Assembly (NCBI GenBank): GCA_040902745.1
Contig: JBBDWR010000018.1
Span: forward strand, 1-64,000
Origin: JBBDWR01 sp040902745
GTDB taxonomy: Bacteria > Actinomycetota > UBA4738 > HRBIN12
Direction of reading: 5' to 3'
DNA: 64,000 bases
Below, in pieces: positions 1 to 9,220 of this stretch. The stretch's first letter is position 1; each line of letters begins with the position of its first letter. Made by a program: the position numbers and the translations under genes. The notes under the pieces were generated by a model, which saw only the letters and a program-made list of their open reading frames with translations, ran no database searches and was not told the DNA's origin.

Positions 1-947
1 CCGACGAGATCGAGGAGATCCTCAAGGGCGCCGACATGGTGTTCATCACCGCCGGCGAGGGAGGCGGCACCGGCACGGGTGGAGCTCCCATCGTCGCTGA
101 GGTCGCTCGCTCGATGGGGGCCCTGACGATCGGAGTGGTCACCCGCCCGTTCGGATTCGAGGGACGCAAGCGTGCCACGGCGGCCGACGTGGGTATCACG
201 GAGCTGAAGAAGGCCGTCGACACCCTGATCGTTGTTCCCAACGACCGTCTGCTGCAGGTGGCCGATCAGAGCATGCCGATGATCGAGGCGTTCCGTATGG
301 CCGATCAGGTCCTATATCAAGGTGTCGACGGGATCACGTCGCTGATCACGACACCCGGGCTGATCAACCTCGACTTCGCCGATGTGAAGGCTGTCATGAC
401 CGGCGCCGGATCTGCATTGATGGGGATCGGGCACGGCACGGGCGAGGATCGGGCCGCCGAAGCAGCCAAGGCTGCGATCAGCTCGCCGTTGCTGGAGTCG
501 TCGATCGACGGCGCCCGTGGCGTCCTGCTCTCGATCGCCGGGCCGACCGACCTCACGCTGCACGAGGTCAACCAGGCCGCGGACACGATCACCCGGGTCG
601 CACACGCCGACGCGAACATCATCTTCGGAGCGGTCGTCGACGACGCGCTCGGTGAAGAGGTCCGCGTGACGGTCGTCGCTGCGGGCTTCGACAAGATCGC
701 CGGGGCGCAGGCGAACCCGCCCAGGGTGGAGGGTCGGCTGGCAGCCTTGCTGGAGGAGCCCAGAACCACGCGCGCGGGGGCTCCGGTCGCCGCCGCTCCG
801 GTCGCCGCCCAGGCTCGTCCGGCCGATGCCCCGGTGCCCTCCTTCCTCGAGGACGACGAGGACGACGTGTTCCGCACCGAACCGACAGAGAACGTGGCCT
901 TCGATGCCGAAGAGGATCTGGACATCCCGGACTTCCTCAAGAGCTAG
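1..947 (+). CDS. ftsZ: Cell division protein FtsZ, C-terminal part (5' end outside window)
   Basis: Tubulin-like GTPase that polymerises into the cytokinetic Z ring. The reading frame is open from base 3, so the N-terminus lies upstream of the window. The tubulin signature GGGTGTG is read at about bases 60-80, followed by the T7-loop and C-terminal GTPase subdomain. After about residue 240 of this fragment comes a low-complexity Ala/Pro linker, then an acidic stretch and the typical extreme C-terminal peptide DIPDFLKS, which in other bacteria binds SepF, FtsA or ZipA-type partners. sepF lies about 7 kb downstream, which suits the usual partner in Actinomycetota. Identification is secure; only the N-terminus is missing. 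Confidence 0.97.
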   Translation, partial: DEIEEILKGADMVFITAGEGGGTGTGGAPIVAEVARSMGALTIGVVTRPFGFEGRKRATAADVGITELKKAVDTLIVVPNDRLLQVADQSMPMIEAFRMADQVLYQGVDGITSLITTPGLINLDFADVKAVMTGAGSALMGIGHGTGEDRAAEAAKAAISSPLLESSIDGARGVLLSIAGPTDLTLHEVNQAADTITRVAHADANIIFGAVVDDALGEEVRVTVVAAGFDKIAGAQANPPRVEGRLAALLEEPRTTRAGAPVAAAPVAAQARPADAPVPSFLEDDEDDVFRTEPTENVAFDAEEDLDIPDFLKS

Positions 948-955
948 AAGGTTCA

Positions 956-985
956 CCCGCCCCGCGCGGCCCATGTGGGGGCGGG
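956..985 (+). terminator. GC-rich hairpin after ftsZ, possible terminator
   Basis: An 8-bp inverted repeat (956-963 with 978-985, CCCGCCCC/GGGGCGGG) lies 9 bp after the ftsZ stop. There is no T-run behind it, so it may be a weak or factor-assisted terminator or an mRNA-stabilising hairpin. Confidence 0.35.
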
Positions 986-1162
986 GAGGTCCACGAGGAG
1001 AGGCGCCCTTCCCCCGCCTCTCACGCCAGGACCTCCCCGCTTCCAACTCACCCGATCTCCCTACTCGCCCTCCGAGCTGTGCGGGCAGAGGGGTCCGCTC
1101 AGCCGGGAACGGACCCAGGCGGCCGCACCGGCATCCCCTAAAGGGACCATGCGCATCTGACG

Positions 1163-2524
1163 ATGCCAGGAGCGATGAATCCATTCGACACGCCCCGCCG
1201 GGCGGCGGTCGGACCGGTTCCCGAACCGGTCGATCTGCCGTCCGTCGACGAGCAGCCCCGACGCCGCGCTGCGGATGGCTGGCTGGACCAATGGTCTGCC
1301 GCTGTTGCGGATCTGTCGCGTCTGAAGGGCTCGCATCCGATGCTCGACGCGGTGATCGATGAGCAGATCGGCCGGCGGATCCGCGTCGGTGAGCGCTGGC
1401 TGACCGACTGGGCATCGTGCAATTACCTCGGTTTCGATCTGGACGAAGAAATCATCGCGTCCGTGCCCGAGTACCTCGCAGCGTGGGGTACGCACCCGTC
1501 GTGGTCCCGGCTCCTCGGCAGCCCTCGTCTGTACCCGGAGATCGAGGAGCAGGTCACCGAGCTCGTCGGTTCCGAGAACGCGTTGCTGTTGCCGACGATC
1601 ACCCACATCCACATGTCCGTGATCCCGGTGCTGGTGGGTGACGGGACGATATTCCTCGATCGGCGCGCACACAAGACGATCTACGACGGTGCGATGGTCG
1701 CGGCGGGGCACGGTGCAACGGTGCACCGGTTCAAGCACGAGGACCTGGATGAGCTCGAAGGGTTGTTGCGCGCATCGCCGCCCGGAGCTCCGCGGGTGAT
1801 CGCGATGGACGGGCTCAACTCTATGACGGGGAACTCCCCGGACCTGCGGGCGTTCTCGCGCGTCGCTCACGAGCACGACGCATTGCTCTACGTGGACGAC
1901 GCCCATGGCTTCGGAGTACTGGGGGAGCGTTCCGAGAACGAGCGATCGCCGTACGGGAACCTCGGAAACAGCTTGTTCCGCCACCAGGACGTGCCCTACG
2001 ACAACGCGATCCTGGTCGCCGGCTTCTCCAAAGCGTATTCGTCTCTGCTCGCCTTTATCGCCTTGCCGACCGCGATGAAGGACGCGCTCAAGGTGCTGGC
2101 TCCGCCCTACCTGTACTCGGGGCCATCGCCGGTGGCGTCGCTGGCAACCACCCTGGCAGGGTTGCAGGTGAACCGAACCCGAGGCGACGATCTGCGGGCG
2201 GAGCTGTACCGGATGACCCAACGCGTGCTCGATGCACTCGACGAACTCGACATCGCGACGCCGAACACCTCCGGTTCCCCGATCATCGAGATCCCGCTCG
2301 TCGATCACGAGGAGATCGATCCGGCCGGACGCTTCCTGTTCGACCGGGGGGTCTACACCACGATGGCCGCGTACCCGCTGGTGCCGAAGAACGAAGTCGG
2401 TTTCCGGATCCAGATGACGGCCGCCAACACCGACGAAGAGATCGACGAGCTGGTCTCGGCGCTACGCGCGCTGAAGGAACGCTTCCCTCTCCAGCAAGCG
2501 CACACGGTCGCAAGGACGGCTTAG
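1163..2524 (+). CDS. PLP-dependent alpha-oxoamine synthase family enzyme (BioF/KBL/serine palmitoyltransferase/CqsA-like)
   Basis: A 453-residue fold-type I PLP enzyme of the alpha-oxoamine synthase family, which condense an amino acid with an acyl-CoA and release CO2. Visible family features are the ASCNYLGF stretch near residue 90, the cofactor aspartate in YVDDAHGFGVLG (about residue 245) and the Schiff-base lysine in AGFSKAYSS (about residue 290). The roughly 60-residue N-terminal extension is longer than in BioF. No biotin gene is nearby, so a biotin role is unlikely; a ketosphinganine- or aminoketone-type product is possible. Met1 at 1163 and Met5 at 1175 are both possible starts: AGGAG at 1168-1172 lies only 2 nt before the second, so neither has ideal spacing. 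It converges on a short-chain dehydrogenase 5 bp away. Confidence 0.85.
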   Translation: MPGAMNPFDTPRRAAVGPVPEPVDLPSVDEQPRRRAADGWLDQWSAAVADLSRLKGSHPMLDAVIDEQIGRRIRVGERWLTDWASCNYLGFDLDEEIIASVPEYLAAWGTHPSWSRLLGSPRLYPEIEEQVTELVGSENALLLPTITHIHMSVIPVLVGDGTIFLDRRAHKTIYDGAMVAAGHGATVHRFKHEDLDELEGLLRASPPGAPRVIAMDGLNSMTGNSPDLRAFSRVAHEHDALLYVDDAHGFGVLGERSENERSPYGNLGNSLFRHQDVPYDNAILVAGFSKAYSSLLAFIALPTAMKDALKVLAPPYLYSGPSPVASLATTLAGLQVNRTRGDDLRAELYRMTQRVLDALDELDIATPNTSGSPIIEIPLVDHEEIDPAGRFLFDRGVYTTMAAYPLVPKNEVGFRIQMTAANTDEEIDELVSALRALKERFPLQQAHTVARTA

Positions 2525-2529
2525 AACAC

Positions 2530-3330
2530 CTAGGCGTCGTTCCCGAGAAGCCGGCTTGCCTCCGGGTAGGTGACACCTCCGAGCCATCCGCCGTCGACCC
2601 GTAGATCGGTTCCGGTGACGTAGCGGCTCTCATCGCTCGCGAGGAAGTGGTACGCGCCGACGACGTCGTCGACCTCGCCGTAGCGGCCGAGGCATGTGGC
2701 GAGCGCGCTGATCGTAGCTTCCGCGTCGTCATCGGGTTGCATCTCGGTCACGATCGTGCCCGGGCTGATCGTGTTGACACGGATCCGCCGTTGCCCGAGC
2801 TTCATCGCCGCATGTGCGCACATCGCGTGCAGCGGTGCCTTGGACGCGGAGTAGGCCATGTAGTCGGGGAAGGGCCACCAGAGCGCCCCCGTCGCCGTGA
2901 TGATGATGCTCCCGCCGTCGCGCATCAGATCCGGAGCCAGCCGCAGGCCGTGGAACACGCCGAGCGTGTTCACCTCCAACAAGCGTCGGAAAACCTGAGT
3001 GCTCATGGACCCGAGGTCGTCTCCGTCGAGGTCGCTCACGCCGGCGTTGAGGACGAGGACGTCCACGCGACCGACGAGATCGCGGACCTGCGCGACGGCG
3101 CGTTCGAAGCTGTGTTCGTCGGCAACGTCTCCCAGTACGAGCCGTGCGCCAGCCTGCTCCAGCTCGGGGCGAGCGTGCCGGGCCAGCCCGACTACCTCTG
3201 CTCCTGCTCCAACGAAACGTCGGGCGACCCCGAGACCGATACCCGAGGTCCCGCCGGTCACCAAGGCCGTTTTCCCGCCCAGGGTCCAGGAGCCCCCTGG
3301 GGCCTCCGGCGGTGCGTCCTGTCCGGGCAT
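2530..3330 (-). CDS. Short-chain dehydrogenase/reductase (SDR) family oxidoreductase
   Basis: A 266-residue classical SDR with a Rossmann fold. The cofactor motif TGGTSGIG is near residue 25, the structural NAG at about residue 95, and the catalytic YSASK at about residue 160. The aspartate in LGDVAD after strand 3 is typical of the family, and the C-terminal VDGGW belongs to the FabG-like group. A Pro/Gly-rich N-terminal tail of about 15 residues precedes the fold. The substrate cannot be read from the sequence. It faces the upstream PLP enzyme tail to tail, so the two are not co-transcribed, although ketone reduction after an oxoamine synthase would be chemically sensible. Confidence 0.9.
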   Translation of the reverse strand: MPGQDAPPEAPGGSWTLGGKTALVTGGTSGIGLGVARRFVGAGAEVVGLARHARPELEQAGARLVLGDVADEHSFERAVAQVRDLVGRVDVLVLNAGVSDLDGDDLGSMSTQVFRRLLEVNTLGVFHGLRLAPDLMRDGGSIIITATGALWWPFPDYMAYSASKAPLHAMCAHAAMKLGQRRIRVNTISPGTIVTEMQPDDDAEATISALATCLGRYGEVDDVVGAYHFLASDESRYVTGTDLRVDGGWLGGVTYPEASRLLGNDA

Positions 3331-3434
3331 AGTCGTCCTCGTCGTCGTGCCTGGCGGGTCGCGCCGCCGAACGGGTTCGGATCGGCCCGGATCGGGCCGT
3401 CAAGGTCGGTGGATGTGGGCCGATACCAGGATAG

Positions 3435-6400
3435 ATGAGACGGAGCGCCTGGCTCGTGTATCCGATCGTGGCGACCATCGCGATGGTGGCCTACTACCTG
3501 CTTGGGAACAACAGCTTCGTGTTCAATCTGATCGGTCTGAGCTCGCCGATCCTGATCCTCATCGCCGTCCGGATCCATAAGCCGGACCACCCCTGGGCGT
3601 GGTACCTGATCGCGCTCGGTCAGTTCGTGTTCATCGCCGGGGACGTCGCGTCCTACAACTACCTGCGTCTGGCAGACGTCTGGCCGATCCTCTTCCCGCT
3701 CGACTACAGCCTCAATCCCTCGGGGGACGTGCCGTTCCCTTCGATCGCAGACGGCCTGTACCTCGCCGTGTATCCATGTCTCATCGCCGGGATCACGTTG
3801 ATGATCCGGGCTCGTACACCGGGCGGAGACCGCGCCGGTCTACTTGACTCGCTCATGGTGGCGATCGGTGTCGGCACCCTGTCGTGGGTGTTGCTCATCT
3901 CGCCCTACATCGCTTTCGACGACCTCAGCCTAGCCACGAAGGTCACGGCGATGGCGTACCCCGTCATGGATCTGTTGCTGGCCGGCGCTGTTATCCGTCT
4001 CGCAGTGGGCGCCGGTCGGCGACCTCCGGCGTTCCGGTTGATGATCCTGGCGATCGGCGCGCTGTTCGTGACCGACGCGATCTACGGATGGTTCGGCCTG
4101 TACACGGTGGCGGGCTACCAACCCGGGAGCGGATGGCTGGAGATCGGGTGGATGGCCTTCTACGTCCTCCTCGGCATGGCTGCGCTGCACCCGTCGATGC
4201 GTGAGCTCGTCGAGCCCGCTGGGGAAGCTTCATGGAAGATCACCTTCCCGCGACTCGCGTTGCTTGCCGGCGCGTCTCTCGTGGCTCCGATCGTCCTCGC
4301 GATCCAGGTGCTCCGGGGCGAGGATCGGGACTTCATGGTGTTGGTGGGCGCGACGATCGTGCTGTTCGGACTCGTGGTCGCACGGATGTGGGGCTTGACG
4401 CGGACCCAACAGGCGTTCGCAGCGCGCGAGAAGGCGCTGCGGGAAGCCGGCGCGGAACTCGTGACGGCGGCGGGGCGGGAGAGCTTGCACCGCGCGGCGA
4501 TCGACGCGGCCTGCGACTTGGTCGGGGTCGACGCCGCGGTACGCGTGTGCGAGCGCACCGACGCAGGGGATTTCGTCGTCGCCGCGTCTTCCGGAGGCGA
4601 GGACGCCCTCGGTGCCACGTTCGCCCTGGACATGCTGGCGGAATGGAAGCGCGAGCTCCTTCTGTCGCACGACGCGTACGAAGTTCCTCTGTCGGAGTCG
4701 GGGCTGGCGAAACCCCTGGGGCTCGGTTGGTCGCCCGATGGGTCATCGTTCGTGGCCCCCTTGTTCCTTCGCGAGCAGATGTCCGGCCTGCTGGTGGTCG
4801 CCACGCTCGAGGGGCTGTCTCGCAACGCCGTCGACTCGCTGACCGCCTTGTCGACCCAGGTGGCCCTCGCATTGGAGAGCGCGGCCCTGACCGAAGACCT
4901 GCTCCTGCAACAGAGCGAGGCGCGGTTCGCGTCGCTGGTCAAGAACTCGAGTGACGTGGTCACCGTGCTCGAACCTGACACGACCGTTCGCTACGCGAGT
5001 CCCAGCGCGAAGCGTGTCCTGGGCACCGAGCCTTCGCTCCTGGAGGGCACGCGGCTGGTCGACCTGGTACATGCCGAGGATCGCACGCGCGTCGTCACCT
5101 TCTTGACCTCGGGCGGCGAGGGTGAGGGCAGCACGGGACTGATGGAGTTCCGGATCCGGCACGCGGACGGCACCTACCTGTTCGTCGAGACCTTGCGAAC
5201 GAGCCTGTTGCACGATCCGAACGTGGAGGGGATCGTCCTCAACACCCGTGACATCACCGAACGCAAGACGTTCGAGGAGCAGTTGTCACACCAGGCGTTC
5301 CACGATTCGATCACCGGGTTGGCGAACCGAGCGTTGTTCCGCGACCGCGTCCTGCACGCGCTCGAACGCCAGGAACGAGACCATCGACCGGTGGCCGTGT
5401 TGTTCATGGACCTCGACGACTTCAAGACGATCAACGACTCGATGGGTCACGCCGCGGGGGACGAGCTGCTGCGAGGGGTCGGCGACCGCGTCCGCGACGC
5501 ACTCCGCGCGTCCGACACAGCAGCCCGACTGGGGGGGGACGAGTTCGGCGTCCTGTTGGAGGAGGGTGGAGACGGGCTCCATGCCGCCGAGGTCGCCCAA
5601 CGCATCCTCGAGGACCTTCACGCGCCCTTCGCGATCGACGACAAGGAGGTCTTCGCCAGGGCTAGCATCGGGATCGCCATCACCGACGGGGACCACGCGG
5701 GAGAAGAGGGCGCCGAGGAGCTGCTCAGGAACGCCGACGTAGCCATGTACATGGCCAAGGAGCGCGGCAAGGGCCGCTACCAGGTCTTCGAATCCGCGAT
5801 GCACGACACGGCGCTCAAGCGGCTCGAGCTGAAGGCAGACCTGCAACGGGCGCTCGAGCACGACGAGTTCATCTTGCACTTCCAGCCGGTGATCGAGCTC
5901 GAGTCGGGGTCGGTGTCCGGTGTGGAAGCGCTCGTGCGCTGGCAGCATCCGGTGCGGGGCTTGGTGCCTCCGCTGGAGTTCATCCCGCTCGCGGAGGAGA
6001 CCGGGCTGATCGCCCCCCTCGGCCGGTGGGTGCTGCGCGAAGCCTGTCTCACCGCGAAGGCGCTGCAAGAGACTGTCGCTCCGTCCTTGCATATCGCGGT
6101 GAACCTCTCTGCGCGCCAACTCCAGCGCGCAGAGATCATCGACGAGGTGCGGCAGGTGCTCGATGAGACGATGCTCGACCCCGGCAAGTTGATCCTGGAG
6201 ATCACCGAAACGGTGATGATGCAGGACATGGAGCTGTCGATCTCCCGGCTGACCCAATTGAAGGAACTCGGTGTGCAATTGGCGATCGACGACTTCGGCA
6301 CGGGGTACTCTTCGCTGAACTACGTCCGGCGCTTCCCCGTGGACATCCTCAAGGTGGACAAGTCTTTCATCGACGGCGTCGGAGATGGCGGCGAGTCTTC

Positions 6401-6632
6401 GGCACTGACCGCAGCGGTGATCGAGCTCGCGGGGATCCTGAACCTCAAACCCGTCGCAGAGGGGATCGAGCGAGCGGACCAGTTGGAACGGCTCCTCGAG
6501 CTCAACTGCGACCTCGGACAGGGCTTCCTATTCGCCAAGCCGCTGCCGCCCGATGAGCTTCGAACACTGCTGGCCGAACGCCAGGCGCTGGCGCGCGACG
6601 CCGACGCGATGGCGTCTGATTCGCCCGCGTAG
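3435..6632 (+). CDS. Membrane-bound GAF-PAS-GGDEF-EAL cyclic-di-GMP signalling protein
   Basis: A 1065-residue protein. Residues 1 to about 300 hold roughly eight hydrophobic segments (a membrane sensor domain), then a GAF-like domain (about 330-490), a PAS domain (about 500-610), a GGDEF domain (about 620-780) and an EAL domain (about 790-1045). The GGDEF signature is intact near residue 700 with an RASD inhibitory site five residues before it, so diguanylate cyclase activity with product inhibition is possible. The EAL motif (VEALVRWQHP) and DDFGTGYSS are also intact, so phosphodiesterase activity is possible. Which activity dominates cannot be told. AGGATAG lies just before the ATG. It sits alone between the SDR gene and pgeF. 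Confidence 0.93.
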   Translation: MRRSAWLVYPIVATIAMVAYYLLGNNSFVFNLIGLSSPILILIAVRIHKPDHPWAWYLIALGQFVFIAGDVASYNYLRLADVWPILFPLDYSLNPSGDVPFPSIADGLYLAVYPCLIAGITLMIRARTPGGDRAGLLDSLMVAIGVGTLSWVLLISPYIAFDDLSLATKVTAMAYPVMDLLLAGAVIRLAVGAGRRPPAFRLMILAIGALFVTDAIYGWFGLYTVAGYQPGSGWLEIGWMAFYVLLGMAALHPSMRELVEPAGEASWKITFPRLALLAGASLVAPIVLAIQVLRGEDRDFMVLVGATIVLFGLVVARMWGLTRTQQAFAAREKALREAGAELVTAAGRESLHRAAIDAACDLVGVDAAVRVCERTDAGDFVVAASSGGEDALGATFALDMLAEWKRELLLSHDAYEVPLSESGLAKPLGLGWSPDGSSFVAPLFLREQMSGLLVVATLEGLSRNAVDSLTALSTQVALALESAALTEDLLLQQSEARFASLVKNSSDVVTVLEPDTTVRYASPSAKRVLGTEPSLLEGTRLVDLVHAEDRTRVVTFLTSGGEGEGSTGLMEFRIRHADGTYLFVETLRTSLLHDPNVEGIVLNTRDITERKTFEEQLSHQAFHDSITGLANRALFRDRVLHALERQERDHRPVAVLFMDLDDFKTINDSMGHAAGDELLRGVGDRVRDALRASDTAARLGGDEFGVLLEEGGDGLHAAEVAQRILEDLHAPFAIDDKEVFARASIGIAITDGDHAGEEGAEELLRNADVAMYMAKERGKGRYQVFESAMHDTALKRLELKADLQRALEHDEFILHFQPVIELESGSVSGVEALVRWQHPVRGLVPPLEFIPLAEETGLIAPLGRWVLREACLTAKALQETVAPSLHIAVNLSARQLQRAEIIDEVRQVLDETMLDPGKLILEITETVMMQDMELSISRLTQLKELGVQLAIDDFGTGYSSLNYVRRFPVDILKVDKSFIDGVGDGGESSALTAAVIELAGILNLKPVAEGIERADQLERLLELNCDLGQGFLFAKPLPPDELRTLLAERQALARDADAMASDSPA

Positions 6633-6674
6633 GTCCAGAGCCGGTCAGCGGTTCCGTTCCGTAGGGTGAGAGCC

Positions 6675-7451
6675 ATGCAACCGCGACCGCTCGGAGAGGC
6701 GAGCGTCCTCGTGTCCGCCCTGCTGCAGGAGATTGGAGTCTTCGGCGCCTTCACTGAGCGAAGCGGTGGTGACAGTCCCGCTCCGTTCGCATCGCTGAAC
6801 ATGTCCTACTCGGTGGGAGACGACGCCGCTCTCGTTCGTGGGAACCGTCTTCGAGTGATCGAGGGGCTGGACATCCCCCCGTTCGCGGTCGGCGGGCTCA
6901 TCCACGGCGCCACGATCACGCGGATCGGTCCGAAACGGGCGGGTGCGGGATTCGACGATCCGCAGCAGAACGTTCCCGACGCCGACGGACTGGCCACTGC
7001 TTCGATCGGAGTACCGATGGCGGTCACGACGGCCGATTGTGTGCCGCTGATCTACGCGTCCTCCGCGGAGCCGACCGTCGCTATCGTGCACGCAGGATGG
7101 CGAGGATTCGCCGCCGGCATCGTCACGGCGGGGCTCGCGATGTTCGACGATCCCGGACGAGCCGTGGTGGCGATAGGACCTGCGATCGGCCCGTGCCACT
7201 ACGAGGTCGGTACGGACGTCGCCCTCGCGGTGGCCGCGGCTTCGCAGGTGGGAGCGGTGACCGAGCGGCATGGCGACGTCCTGCGTCTCGACCTCGTCGG
7301 AACCGCCCGGGCGATGCTCGAGGCCGAGGGTGTGGGGCGGGTGGAGGTCGCCGGTGTGTGCACCGGGTGCGAAGCCGACCGATTCTTCTCGCACCGACGC
7401 GATGGCATCACGGGTCGACACGCCGCGATCGCGATGCGCAGCGCTCGCTGA
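6675..7451 (+). CDS. pgeF: Peptidoglycan editing factor / YfiH (LACC1) family protein
   Basis: A copper-oxidase-fold protein of the YfiH/LACC1 family; members act on purine nucleosides or help edit peptidoglycan precursors. Family residues are present: HGATI (about residue 78), TADCVP (about 118), HAGWRG (about 138), the GPAIGPCHYEVG segment (about 170) and C-terminal SHRRDG. The His/Cys set that binds zinc is complete. I chose the ATG at 6675 rather than the in-frame GTG at 6666 because a -10-like TAGGGT at 6662-6667 ends 7 nt before it, which overlaps the GTG and suggests a leaderless mRNA. Its place between ftsZ and yggS-sepF is the usual division-cluster position. Confidence 0.92.
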   Translation: MQPRPLGEASVLVSALLQEIGVFGAFTERSGGDSPAPFASLNMSYSVGDDAALVRGNRLRVIEGLDIPPFAVGGLIHGATITRIGPKRAGAGFDDPQQNVPDADGLATASIGVPMAVTTADCVPLIYASSAEPTVAIVHAGWRGFAAGIVTAGLAMFDDPGRAVVAIGPAIGPCHYEVGTDVALAVAAASQVGAVTERHGDVLRLDLVGTARAMLEAEGVGRVEVAGVCTGCEADRFFSHRRDGITGRHAAIAMRSAR

Positions 7452-7501
7452 ACCGGCAGGCCGATCGGGGGCGAGCCTCGCACTCTGCCTATCCTCATGG
7501 G

Positions 7502-8209
7502 ATGGGACGAGACGCGAGCACCTTCAACCGAGACGCGATCGAGGCGAACCTGGCGGGTATACGAGACGGGGTGCGGATCGCCTGCGAGCGATCGGGCCGG
7601 GATCCGGCTCGGGTGCGCCTCGTGGCTGCCGCGAAGACCGTCCCGCCCGAGCCGATCCGGTGGGTCGTGGAAGCGGGATGTCCCGACATCGGCCAGAACT
7701 ACGTGAAGGAGCTCGCTCGCACCCGTGACGAGATCCCGACCGCACGCTGGCACTTCATCGGCAACCTCCAGACGAGCACCGCCCACAAGGTGGGAGAGCT
7801 CGCCGACGTCGTCCAGACGCTGGCGTCCGATCGCGCCACGCAGCGGCTCGCTCGCCGCGCGGCCGAGCACGATCGAGTGCTCGACGCCTTGATCGAGGTC
7901 GATTTCACGAACGGACGATCCGGTCTGGCGCCGCAGGACGTCGCCGCGTTCGCGGACCGGGTGGCGCCACTCGAGGGGCTTCGGTTGGTCGGATTGATGA
8001 CGTTGCCGCCGATCCCCGAGATCCCCGAGGAGGCCCGTCCGTGGTTCCGGAGGCTACACGACCTGGGGGAGGAGCTGCGCAGGGAGCACCCGGGGATGGT
8101 GGAATTGTCGATGGGGATGTCGAAGGATTACCAGGTCGCCGTCGAGGAAGGCGCTACGATGGTGCGCATCGGCACGACCTTGTTCGGAGAGCGGCCGCAC
8201 CGGCATTGA
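7502..8209 (+). CDS. yggS: YggS family PLP-binding homeostasis protein
   Basis: A 235-residue PLP-binding TIM-barrel protein of the YggS/PROSC family, which keeps free pyridoxal phosphate balanced and has no known catalytic reaction. The PLP lysine lies in LVAAAKTV (residue 45); GQNYVKE, HFIGNLQT and the C-terminal SMGMSKDY followed by VRIGTTLFG are all conserved. The ATG at 7502 is preceded by TATCCT at 7490-7495, 6 nt upstream, fitting a leaderless start; no Shine-Dalgarno is visible. It stands in the standard division-cluster order before sepF. Confidence 0.93.
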   Translation: MGRDASTFNRDAIEANLAGIRDGVRIACERSGRDPARVRLVAAAKTVPPEPIRWVVEAGCPDIGQNYVKELARTRDEIPTARWHFIGNLQTSTAHKVGELADVVQTLASDRATQRLARRAAEHDRVLDALIEVDFTNGRSGLAPQDVAAFADRVAPLEGLRLVGLMTLPPIPEIPEEARPWFRRLHDLGEELRREHPGMVELSMGMSKDYQVAVEEGATMVRIGTTLFGERPHRH

Positions 8210-8259
8210 CCCCTGGGTCGGCGCCGAGGATCGGCCGAGGATCGGGAGGAGCACTCGCC

Positions 8260-8730
8260 GTGTGGAAGAAGACGATGCAGTACCTCGGCTTGGTCGAGGA
8301 AGACGAGTTCGAGCAGGTCGACGACATGTCCGGGCCGGGGCCGGCGGAGGTTCGCCGGATCCAGCGCCCGCAAGCGGTGCGTGAGGTGCCCTCGGGACAA
8401 GCCGAATCCGAGGGGGTCGTGCGTACGATCCCGTCGTCGCGGGCACCCGCGAGCGGGTCGATCCACAAGTCGGAGCCTCGCCGCTTCAACGAGGCCCGCG
8501 AGGTGGCCGACCGCTTCAAGGACGGCACAGCCGTCATCATGAACCTGCAGAGCACCGACGACCAGATCGCGCGGCGGCTGGTCGACTTCGCATCCGGCCT
8601 CGTGTACGGCCTCGACGGGAAGATCGAGATGGTGGCCAACCGCGTGTACCTGCTGACGCCGGCCGATGTCGAGGTATCCGCGGAGGACCGCGAGCGCATC
8701 GCCGGGGGAGCCTTCTACAACCAGTTCTGA
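8260..8730 (+). CDS. sepF: Cell division protein SepF
   Basis: A 156-residue FtsZ-membrane linker that bundles Z-ring filaments. The N-terminal amphipathic stretch (WKKTMQYLGL) is the membrane anchor, followed by a flexible linker and the DUF552 core from about residue 70 (EARE-ADRFKDGTAVIMNLQ and DFASGLVYGLDGKIEMVANRVYLLTP). The GTG start at 8260 is set by GGGAGGAG at 8244-8251 with 8-nt spacing. SepF is the main FtsZ anchor in bacteria lacking FtsA, which matches an actinobacterial host. Confidence 0.95.
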   Translation: MWKKTMQYLGLVEEDEFEQVDDMSGPGPAEVRRIQRPQAVREVPSGQAESEGVVRTIPSSRAPASGSIHKSEPRRFNEAREVADRFKDGTAVIMNLQSTDDQIARRLVDFASGLVYGLDGKIEMVANRVYLLTPADVEVSAEDRERIAGGAFYNQF

Positions 8731-8772
8731 CCTGTCCGGGGTGTCTGCGCGCTGCTGGTAGCCTGCGGCTGC

Positions 8773-9078
8773 ATGTTGGCCCAGGTCGTCGAGGAGCAGG
8801 GACCCATCGTTCGCCTGCTGTGCGTTGCCGCCACGGTCTACTCGCTGATCCTCTTCGCGAAGGTGATCTTGAGCTGGGTGACGATGTTCGGAGGACGCGC
8901 ACCCACGTCGGGGGTGCTGCGTGCGGTGACCGATCTGATCGACGACGTTACCGAGCCGGTGCTTCGGCCCTTGCGCACGCTGATCCCACCGGTCCGGATG
9001 GGAGCGGTCGGTCTCGACCTTTCGATCATCCTGTTGTTCGTGATCTTGATCGTCTTCCGTCAGGCGCTTGGCTGCTGA
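8773..9078 (+). CDS. YggT family membrane protein
   Basis: A 101-residue protein with two hydrophobic segments (about residues 15-38 and 78-98) and the family motif EPVLRPLRTLIPP between them. YggT proteins sit beside sepF in many Gram-positive genomes; their function is poorly defined (osmotic tolerance and division-associated roles have been proposed). TAGCCT at 8759-8764 ends 8 nt before the ATG, suggesting its own leaderless transcript. Confidence 0.9.
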   Translation: MLAQVVEEQGPIVRLLCVAATVYSLILFAKVILSWVTMFGGRAPTSGVLRAVTDLIDDVTEPVLRPLRTLIPPVRMGAVGLDLSIILLFVILIVFRQALGC

Positions 9079-9220
9079 CCCCTTGCCCGCCCGGCCGTCA
9101 CTGCCTACTATCCGCGCATCCCTCGTCCGGGCGCGAGAGGATCTTCATGCCGGGTCCGCCGGGCTCGGAGGAGCGGCCTCGTCTGCGCTAGGCTGAGGCG
9201 TCGTTCGCGAGGGGGAAGGT

